Shown: one piece after another, positions 52,301 to 63,420 of the stretch
How positions within the stretch are numbered: the first letter of the stretch is position 1
Layout: each line of letters starts with the position of its first letter
Source: Calliopsis andreniformis
Lineage: Eukaryota; Arthropoda; Insecta; Hymenoptera; Andrenidae
Direction: 5' to 3'
DNA: 64,000 bases
Assembly (NCBI RefSeq): GCF_051401765.1
Contig: NW_027480438.1
Location: 4,960,001-5,024,000, forward strand
Made by a program: the position numbers and the translations under genes
Notes under the pieces: generated by a model
Databases searched by the model: none
The model's input: the letters and a program-made list of their open reading frames with translations, nothing else
What the model was told of the DNA's origin: nothing

Positions 52301-55300
52301 TCAATCCCCAATCCGCAATCCTTAATCCTCAATCTTCAGTCCTCAATACCCAGCCCTCAATCTTCAATCCTCAATACTCAATCCTCAATCCTCAATCCTC
52401 AGCCAACAACACTCAATCCTCAATCCTCAAACCTCAACCCTCAACCGTCAGTCCTCGTCCTCAATCCTCAACACTCAATCCTCAATCCTCAATTTTCAAT
52501 CATCAATACTCAGTCTTCAATCCTCAATCCTCAATCGTACATCCTCAAGCCTCAATCCTCAATCCTCAATCTTCAATCCTCAAGCCTCAACCCTCAATCC
52601 TCAGTCCTCAAACCTCAATTCCGAAACCTCAATCCTGAATCCTCAATCTTCATCCCTCAGTCCGCAACAATCAATTGTCAATCCTCAATCCTCACTAGAG
52701 AATCCTCAATTCACAGTTTTGAATATTCAATCCCCAATCTTCAATATTCAAATCTCAATCCACAAACATCAATGCTCCTCACTCGGCCCTCAACACTCAG
52801 TCCTCAATCTTCTATCCTCAACCCTCATTCTTCAATCTTCAATACCCAATCCTCAATCTTCAATCCTCAATACTCAATCCTCAATTCTCAATCCTCAATC
52901 CTCAATCCTCAGACCTCAAACATCAATATTCAACCCTCAGTCCTCGTCCTCAATCCACAAACCTCAATCCTCAATCCTCGATCTTCAATCATCAAGATTC
53001 AATACTCAATCCTCAATCCTCAATCCTCAATCCTCAATCCTCAATCCTCAATCCTCAATCCTCAATCTTCAATCCTCAATCCTCAATAACCAATCTCCTA
53101 TCCGAGATCCTCAATCCCCAATCCGCAATCCTTAATCCTCAATCTTCAGTCCTCAATACCCAGCCCTCAATCTTCAATCCTCAATACTCAATCCTCAATC
53201 CTCAATCCTCAGCCAACAACACTCAATCCTCAATCCTCAAACCTCAACCCTCAACCGTCAGTCCTCGTCCTCAATCCTCAACACTCAATCCTCAATCCTC
53301 AATTTTCAATCATCAATACTCAGTCTTCAATCCTCAATCCTCAATCGTACATCCTCAAGCCTCAATCCTCAATCCTCAATCTTCAATCCTCAATCCTCAA
53401 CCCTCAATCCTCAGTCCTCAAACCTCAATTCCGAATCCTCAATCCTGAATCCTCAATCTTCATCCCTCAGTCCGCAACAATCAATTGTCAATCCTCAATC
53501 CTCACTAGAGAATCCTCAATTCACAGTTTTGAATATTCAATCCCCAATCTTCAATCTTCAAATCTCAATCCACAAACATCAATGCTCCTCACTCGGCCCT
53601 CAACACTCAGTCCTCAATCTTCTATCCTCAATCCTCAATACTCAATCTTCAATCCTCAATACTCAATCTTCAATCCTCAATCCTCAATACTCAATCCTCA
53701 ATCCTCAATCCTCAATCCTCAATCCTCAATCCTCATTCCTCAAACCTCAATCCTCAACCCTCAGTCCTCATCCTCCACCCTCAATCCTCAATCCTCAATC
53801 CTCAATCTTCAATCCTCAATACTCAATCTTCATTCCTCAATTCTCAATCCTCAATTCTCAATCCTCAATCCTCACTCATCAATCCTCAATCCTCAATCCT
53901 CAATCCTCATTCTTCAATCCTCAATCCTCAATCCTCAATCTGCAATCCTCAATACTCAATCCTCAATCCTCAATCGTCAATCCTCAAATCCTCAATCGTC
54001 AGTCCTCAAACCTCAATCCTCAATACTCAATCCTCAATCCTCAATGCTCAATCGTCAGTCTTCAATCCTCAACACTCAATCTTCAATCCTCAATCTTCAA
54101 TCCTCAACACTCAATCTTCAATCCTCAATCCTCAATCTTCAATCCTCAATACTCAATCTTCAATCCTCAATCCTCAATCGTCAATCCTAAATCCCCAATC
54201 CTCTATCATCAACCCTCAATCCTCAATACACAATCCTCAATCCTCAATCCTCAATCCTCAATCCTCAATCCTCAATTCTGAAATCCTCAATCCTCAATAT
54301 TCAACACACAACCCTCAACCTTCAATCCTCAATACTCAACGATCAATCCTCAATTCTCAATACTCAATCGTCAGTCTTCAACCCTCAACACTCAATCTTC
54401 AATCCTCAATCCTCAATCTTCAAACCTCAATCCTCAATCTGCAATCCTCAATATTCAATCCTCAATACTCAATCTTCAATCCCCAATACTCAACCCTAAA
54501 ATCCTCAATCCTCAATATTCAACACACAACACTCAACCACCAATCCACAATACTCAACCATCAATGCTCAATTCTCAATACTCAATCTTCAATCCTCAAT
54601 TGCCAATTCTCAATCCTCAATCCTCAATCCTCAGTCTTCAAACCTCAACACTCAATCTTCAATCTTCAATCCTCAATCCTCAATCCTCAGTCCTCAATCC
54701 GCATTCCTCAGACCTCAATCCTCGACCCTCAGTCGTCATCCTCAATTCTCAATTCTAAATCCTCAATCCTCAATTCTCAACCTTCAATCCTCAATAATCA
54801 ATCTCCAATCCTAGATCCTCAATTCCCAATCCTCAATCCTTAATCCTCAATCTTCAATCCTCAATCCCCAGTCCTCAATCTTCAATCCTCAATCCTCTAT
54901 CGTCAATCCTCAATCCTCAAACCTCAATCCTCAATCCTCAATCCTCAATCTTCAATCCTCAATACTCAATCTTCATTCCTCAATTCTCAATCCTCAATTT
55001 TCAATCCTGAATCCTCACTCATCAATCCTCAATCCTCAATCCTCAATCCTCATTCTTCAATCCTCAATCCTCAATCCTCAATCTGCAATCCTCAATACTC
55101 AATCCTCAATCCTGAATCGTCAATCCTCAAATCCTCAATCGTCAGTCCTCAAACATCAATCCTCAATACTCAATCCTCAATCCTCAATGCTCAGTCGTCA
55201 GTCTTCAATCCTCAACACTCAATCTTCAATCCTCAATCTTCAATCCTCAACACTCAATCTTCAATCCTCAATCCTCAATCTTCAATCCTCAATACTCAAT

Positions 55301-58077
55301 CTTCAATCCTCAATCCACAATCCTCAATCGTCAATCCTCAACCCTCAATCCTCAATCCTCAATCCTCAATCAACAATACTCAATCTTCAATAATCAATCC
55401 TCTATCCTCAATCCTCAATCCTCAATACTCAACCATAAATCCTCAATTCTCAATACTCAATAGAATCTCCTGAATTCTCTGGATTCAATGCCCAAACATC
55501 AATCCTCAACCCTCAGCCCTCATTCTCAATCCTCAATCCTCAATCCTCAATCCTCAATTTTCAATCCTCAATCCTCAACCCTCAGTCCTCATCCTCAATT
55601 CTCAATTCTCAATCCTCAACCCTCAATCCTCAATCTTCAATCCTCAATCCTCAATCCTGAATCCTCAATCCTCAATCATCAATCCTCAATCCTCAATCTT
55701 CAATCCTCAGTACTCAATCTTCATTCCTCAATTCTCAATCCTCAATTCTGAATCCTGAATCCTCACTCATCAATCCTCAATCCTCAATCCTCAATCCTCA
55801 ATCCTCATTCTTCAATCCTCAATCCTCAATCCTCAATCTGCAATCCTCAATACTCAATCCTCAATCCTGAATCGTCAATCCTCAAATCCTCAATCGTCAG
55901 TCCTTAAACATCAATCCTCAATACTCAATCCTCAATCCTCAATGCTCAATCGTCAGTCTTCAATCCTCAACACTCAATCTTCAATCCTCAATCTTCAATC
56001 CTCAACACTCAATCTTCAATCCTCAATCCTCAATCTTCAATCCTCAATACTCAATCTTCAATCCTCAATCCTTAATCCTCAATCTCCAATCCTCAACCCC
56101 AGTCCTCAATCTTCAATCCTCAATCCTCTATCGTCAATCCTCAATCCTCAAACCTCAATCCTCAATCCTCAATCCTCAATCTTCAATCCTCAATACTCAA
56201 TCTTCATTCCTCAATTCTCAATCCTCAATTCTCAATCCTGAATCCTCACTCATCAATCCTCAATCCTCAATCCTCAATCCTCATTCTTCAATCCTCAATC
56301 CTCAATACTCAATCTGCAATCCTCAATACTCAATCCTCAATCCTGAATCGTCAATCCTCAAATCCTCAATCGTCAGTCCTCAAACCTCAATCCTCAATAC
56401 TCAATCCTCAATCCTCAATGCTCAATCGTCAGTCTTCAATCCTCAACACTCAATCTTCAATCCTCAATCTTCAATCCTCAACACTCAATCTTCAATCCTC
56501 AATCCTCAATCTTCAATCCTCAATACTCAATCTTCAATCCTCAATCCACAATCCTCAATCGTCAATCCTAAATCCCCAATCCTCTATCATCAACTCTCAA
56601 TCCTCAATCCTCAATACTCAATCCTCAATCCTCAATCGTCAATCCTCAATCCTCAATCCTCAATCAACAATACTCAATCTTCAATAATCAATCCTCTATC
56701 CTCAATCCTCAATCCTCAATACTCAACCATAAATCCTCAATTCTCAATACTCAATAGAATCTCCTGAATTCTCTGGATTCAATGCCCAAACATCAATCCT
56801 CAACCCTCAGCCCTCATTCTCAATCCTCAATCTTCAATCCTCAATCCTCAATTTTCAATCCTCAATCCTCAACCCTCAGTCCTCATCCTCGATTCTCAAT
56901 TCTCAATCCTCAATCCTCAATCCTCAATCTTCAATCCTCAATAATCAATCTCCAAACCTAGATCCCCAATCCCCAAACATCAATCCTTAATCCTCAATCT
57001 TCAATCCTCAATCCCCAGTCCTCAATCTTAAATCCTCAATGCTCAATCCTCAATCCTCAATCCTCAATCCGCAGTCCGCAATCTTCAATCCTCAATACTC
57101 AATCTTCAATCCTAGATCATCAACCCTGAAATCCTCGATCCTCAACATTCAACACACAACCCTCAACCTTCAATCCTCAATACTCAAACATCAATCCTCA
57201 ATTCTCAATACTCAATCATCAGTCTTCAATCCTCAATACTCAATCTTCAATGCTCAATCCTCAATCCTCAATCCTCAATCCTCAATCCCCACTCATCAAT
57301 CCTCAATCCTCAATCCTCAATCCTCATTCTTCAATCCTCAATCCTCAATCCTCAATCTGCAATCCTCAATACTCAATCCTCAATCCTCAATCGTCAATCC
57401 TCAAACCCCAATCCTCTATCATCAATACTCAATCCTCAATCCTCAATCCTCAATCCTCAATCCTCAATCTTCAATCCTCAGTACTCTATCTTCTATCTGC
57501 AATCCTCAATCCTCAATCCTCAATCCGCAATCCGCAATCTTCAATCCTCAATCCTCAATCCTCAATCCTCAATATTCAATCCTCAATCCTCGATCCTCAA
57601 TTGTCAATTCTCAATCCTCAATCCTCAATCCTCAGACCTCAAACGTCAATACCCAACCCTCAGTCCACGTCATCAATCCTCAATTCTCAATCCTCAATCC
57701 TCAATCCTCAATCCTCAATCTTCAATCCTCAATACTCAATCTTCAATCCTCAATCCTCAATCCTCAATCCTCAATCCTCAATACTCAATCGTCAGTCTTC
57801 AATCCTCAACACTCAATCTTCAATCCACAATCCCCAATCCTCAATTCTCAATCCTCACTCTTCAAGCCTCAATACCCAATCCTCAATATTCAATCCTCGA
57901 TCCTCAATCCTCACTTCTCAATCCTCAATAGTCAGTCCTCGGTCCTCAAACATCAACCCTCAACTCTCAGCCCTCAACACTCAATCTTCAATCCTCAATC
58001 CCCAATCCTCAATCCTCAATCCTCACTCTTCAATCCTCAATACCCAATCCTCAATATTCAATCCTCGATCCTCAATC
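40318..58077. repeat. Second copy of the segment 7,641-29,485
   Basis: The segment is collinear with 7,641-29,485. The offset is 32,677 bp at the start, 32,684 after one extra heptamer near 43,790, and 32,147 where the 537-bp duplication is absent. It becomes 32,140 after a 7-bp loss near 48,715 and 31,792 after a 348-bp loss near 51,000. It is 28,585 after the M1 cluster is shortened, and 28,592 near the end. Substitutions are rare; examples are CAAACC near 9,733 against CAATCC near 42,410, and TAGATC near 18,421 against TAGAAC near 50,562. The match ends abruptly near 29,485 and 58,077. M1 lies at 40750, 44530, 52692 and 53502. Confidence 0.92.
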
Positions 58078-61000
58078 CTCACTTCTCAATCCCCAATCCT
58101 CAGTCCTCAGTCCTCAAACAGCAACCCTCAACTCCCAGCCCTCATCCTCAATCCTCAATCCTCAAACCTCAATCCTCAATCCGCAATCCTCAATATTCAA
58201 TCATCAATACTCAATCTTCAATTGTCAATCCTCAAACCTCAATCCTCAATCCTCAATATTCAACGCACAACCCTCAAACTTCAATCCTCAATATTCAACG
58301 CACAACCCTCAAACTTCAATCCTCAATACTCAACCATCAATCCTCAATTCTCAGTACTCAATCGTCAGCCTTCAATCCTCAACACACAATCTTCAATCCT
58401 CAATCCTCAATCTTCAATTCTCTATCTTCGATACTCAATACTGAATCTTCAATCCTCAATTCTCAATTTTCAATCCTCAATCCTCAATCCTCAGTTATCG
58501 TCCTCAATTCTCAATTCTCAATCCTCAATCCTCAATCCTCAATCTTCAATCCTCAATAATCTATCTCCAATCCTAGATCCCCAATCCCCAATCCTCAATC
58601 CTTAATCCTCAATCTTCAATCCTCAATCCCCAGTCCTCAATCTTAAATCCTCAATCCTCAACACTCAATCCTCAATCCTCAATCTTCAATCATCAATACT
58701 CAATCTTCAATCCTCAATCCTCAACCCTCAATCCTCAATCCTCAATTCTCAATCCTCAATACTCAGTCGTCAATCGTCAATCCTCAATCCCCAATCCTCA
58801 GTCATCAATCCTCAATCCTCAATCCTCAATCCTCAATCCTCAATCTTCAATCCTCAATACTCAATCTTCAATCCTCAATCCTCAATCCTCAATCCTCAAT
58901 ACTCAATACTCAATCCTCAATCCTCAATCCTCAATCTTCAATCCTCAATCCTCAAACCTCAATCGTCAATCCTCAATCCTCAATCCTCATTCCTCAGACC
59001 TCAATCCTCGACCCTCAGTCCTCATCCTCAATTCTCAATTCTAAATCCTCAATCCTCAATTCTCAACCTTCAATCCTCAATAATCAATCTCCAATCCTAG
59101 ATCCTCAATCCCCAATCCTCAATCCTTAATCCTCAATCTTCAATCCTCAATCCCCTGTCCTCAATCTTCAATCCTCAATCCTCTATCGTCAATCCTCAAT
59201 CCTCAAACATCAATCCTCAATCCTCAATCCTCAATCTTCAATCCTCAATACTCAATCCTCAATCCTCAATCCTCAATCTTCAATCCTCAATACTCAATCT
59301 TCATTCCTCAATTCTCAATCCTCAATTTTCAATCCTGAATCCTCACTCATCAATCCTCAATCCTCAATCCTCAATCCTCATTCTTCAATCCTCAATCCTC
59401 AATCCTCAATCTGCAATCCTCAATACTCAATCCTCAATCCTGAATCGTCAATCCTCAAATCCTCAATCGTCAGTCCTCAAACATCAATCCTCAATACTCA
59501 ATCCTCAATCCTCAATGCTCAGTCGTCAGTCTTCAATCCTCAACACTCAATCTTCAATCCTCAATCTTCAATCCTCAACACTCAATCTTCAATCCTCAAT
59601 CCTCAATCTTCAATCCTCAATACTCAATCTTCAATCCTCAATCCACAATCCTCAATCGTCAATCCTCAACCCTCAATCCTCAATCCTCAATCCTCAATCA
59701 ACAATACTCAATCTTCAATAATCAATCCTCTATCCTCAATCCTCAATCCTCAATACTCAACCATAAATCCTCAATTCTCAATACTCAATAGAATCTCCTG
59801 AATTCTCTGGATTCAATGCCCAAACATCAATCCTCAACCCTCAGCCCTCATTCTCAATCCTCAATCCTCAATCCTCAATCCTCAATTTTCAATCCTCAAT
59901 CCTCAACCCTCAGTCCTCATCCTCAATTCTCAATTCTCAATCCTCAACCCTCAATCCTCAATCTTCAATCCTCAATCCTCAATCCTGAATCCTCAATCCT
60001 CAATCATCAATCCTCAATCCTCAATCTTCAATCCTCAGTACTCAATCTTCATTCCTCAATTCTCAATCCTCAATTCTGAATCCTGAATCCTCACTCATCA
60101 ATCCTCAATCCTCAATCCTCAATCCTCAATCCTCATTCTTCAATCCTCAATCCTCAATCCTCAATCTGCAATCCTCAATACTCAATCCTCAATCCTGAAT
60201 CGTCAATCCTCAAATCCTCAATCGTCAGTCCTTAAACATCAATCCTCAATACTCAATCCTCAATCCTCAATGCTCAATCGTCAGTCTTCAATCCTCAACA
60301 CTCAATCTTCAATCCTCAATCTTCAATCCTCAACACTCAATCTTCAATCCTCAATCCTCAATCTTCAATCCTCAATACTCAATCTTCAATCCTCAATCCT
60401 TAATCCTCAATCTCCAATCCTCAACCCCAGTCCTCAATCTTCAATCCTCAATCCTCTATCGTCAATCCTCAATCCTCAAACCTCAATCCTCAATCCTCAA
60501 TCCTCAATCTTCAATCCTCAATACTCAATCTTCATTCCTCAATTCTCAATCCTCAATTCTCAATCCTGAATCCTCACTCATCAATCCTCAATCCTCAATC
60601 CTCAATCCTCATTCTTCAATCCTCAATCCTCAATACTCAATCTGCAATCCTCAATACTCAATCCTCAATCCTGAATCGTCAATCCTCAAATCCTCAATCG
60701 TCAGTCCTCAAACCTCAATCCTCAATACTCAATCCTCAATCCTCAATGCTCAATCGTCAGTCTTCAATCCTCAACACTCAATCTTCAATCCTCAATCTTC
60801 AATCCTCAACACTCAATCTTCAATCCTCAATCCTCAATCTTCAATCCTCAATACTCAATCTTCAATCCTCAATCCACAATCCTCAATCGTCAATCCTAAA
60901 TCCCCAATCCTCTATCATCAACTCTCAATCCTCAATCCTCAATACTCAATCCTCAATCCTCAATCGTCAATCCTCAATCCTCAATCCTCAATCAACAATA

Positions 61001-63420
61001 CTCAATCTTCAATAATCAATCCTCTATCCTCAATCCTCAATCCTCAATACTCAACCATAAATCCTCAATTCTCAATACTCAATAGAATCTCCTGAATTCT
61101 CTGGATTCAATGCCCAAACATCAATCCTCAACCCTCAGCCCTCATTCTCAATCCTCAATCTTCAATCCTCAATCCTCAATTTTCAATCCTCAATCCTCAA
61201 CCCTCAGTCCTCATCCTCGATTCTCAATTCTCAATCCTCAATCCTCAATCCTCAATCTTCAATCCTCAATAATCAATCTCCAAACCTAGATCCCCAATCC
61301 CCAAACATCAATCCTTAATCCTCAATCTTCAATCCTCAATCCCCAGTCCTCAATCTTAAATCCTCAATGCTCAATCCTCAATCCTCAATCCTCAATCCGC
61401 AGTCCGCAATCTTCAATCCTCAATACTCAATCTTCAATCCTAGATCATCAACCCTGAAATCCTCGATCCTCAACATTCAACACACAACCCTCAACCTTCA
61501 ATCCTCAATACTCAAACATCAATCCTCAATTCTCAATACTCAATCATCAGTCTTCAATCCTCAATACTCAATCTTCAATGCTCAATCCTCAATCCTCAAT
61601 CCTCAATCCTCAATCCCCACTCATCAATCCTCAATCCTCAATCCTCAATCCTCATTCTTCAATCCTCAATCCTCAATCCTCAATCTGCAATCCTCAATAC
61701 TCAATCCTCAATCCTCAATCGTCAATCCTCAAACCCCAATCCTCTATCATCAATACTCAATCCTCAATCCTCAATCCTCAATCCTCAATCCTCAATCTTC
61801 AATCCTCAGTACTCTATCTTCTATCTGCAATCCTCAATCCTCAATCCTCAATCCGCAATCCGCAATCTTCAATCCTCAATCCTCAATCCTCAATCCTCAA
61901 TATTCAATCCTCAATCCTCGATCCTCAATTGTCAATTCTCAATCCTCAATCCTCAATCCTCAGACCTCAAACGTCAATACCCAACCCTCAGTCCACGTCA
62001 TCAATCCTCAATTCTCAATCCTCAATCCTCAATCCTCAATCCTCAATCTTCAATCCTCAATACTCAATCTTCAATCCTCAATCCTCAATCCTCAATCCTC
62101 AATCCTCAATACTCAATCGTCAGTCTTCAATCCTCAACACTCAATCTTCAATCCACAATCCCCAATCCTCAATTCTCAATCCTCACTCTTCAAGCCTCAA
62201 TACCCAATCCTCAATATTCAATCCTCGATCCTCAATCCTCACTTCTCAATCCTCAATAGTCAGTCCTCGGTCCTCAAACATCAACCCTCAACTCTCAGCC
62301 CTCAACACTCAATCTTCAATCCTCAATCCCCAATCCTCAATCCTCAATCCTCACTCTTCAATCCTCAATACCCAATCCTCAATATTCAATCCTCGATCCT
62401 CAATCCTCACTTCTCAATCCCCAATCCTCAGTCCTCAGTCCTCAAACAGCAACCCTCAACTCCCAGCCCTCATCCTCAATCCTCAATCCTCAAACCTCAA
62501 TCCTCAATCCGCAATCCTCAATATTCAATCATCAATACTCAATCTTCAATTGTCAATCCTCAAACCTCAATCCTCAATCCTCAATATTCAACGCACAACC
62601 CTCAAACTTCAATCCTCAATATTCAACGCACAACCCTCAAACTTCAATCCTCAATACTCAACCATCAATCCTCAATTCTCAGTACTCAATCGTCAGCCTT
62701 CAATCCTCAACACACAATCTTCAATCCTCAATCCTCAATCTTCAATTCTCTATCTTCGATACTCAATACTGAATCTTCAATCCTCAATTCTCAATTTTCA
62801 ATCCTCAATCCTCAATCCTCAGTTATCGTCCTCAATTCTCAATTCTCAATCCTCAATCCTCAATCCTCAATCTTCAATCCTCAATAATCTATCTCCAATC
62901 CTAGATCCCCAATCCCCAATCCTCAATCCTTAATCCTCAATCTTCAATCCTCAATCCCCAGTCCTCAATCTTAAATCCTCAATCCTCAACACTCAATCCT
63001 CAATCCTCAATCTTCAATCATCAATACTCAATCTTCAATCCTCAATCCTCAACCCTCAATCCTCAATCCTCAATTCTCAATCCTCAATACTCAGTCGTCA
63101 ATCGTCAATCCTCAATCCCCAATCCTCAGTCATCAATCCTCAATCCTCAATCCTCAATCCTCAATCCTCAATCTTCAATCCTCAATACTCAATCTTCAAT
63201 CCTCAATCCTCAATCCTCAATCCTCAATACTCAATACTCAATCCTCAATCCTCAATCCTCAATCTTCAATCCTCAATCCTCAAACCTCAATCGTCAATCC
63301 TCAATCCTCAATCCTCATTCCTCAGACCTCAATCCTCGACCCTCAGTCCTCATCCTCAATTCTCAATTCTAAATCCTCAATCCTCAATTCTCAACCTTCA
63401 ATCCTCAATAATCAATCTCC
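54740..63420. repeat. 4.3-kb unit in tandem, two copies
   Basis: The offset between copies is 4,286 bp near 54,781/59,067. It becomes 4,328 bp after a 42-bp (six-heptamer) insertion in the second copy near 59,247-59,288. M2 copies at 55184, 55939 and 56415 pair with 59512, 60267 and 60743. M3 copies at 55429 and 56723 pair with 59757 and 61051. From about 55,190 to 58,940 I saw no difference between the two arms, which makes this the least diverged large duplication in the window. It overlaps the end of the large copy at 40,318-58,077. Outer breakpoints are approximate. Confidence 0.9.

Noticed and set aside
61367..62933. Overlapping 506- and 451-codon frames as a possible repetitive surface or ice-binding-like protein
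   Set aside because: The two frames overlap in different phases with the same heptapeptide pattern, and an exact copy lies 4,328 bp upstream as part of a DNA-level duplication. Nothing favours one frame over another.
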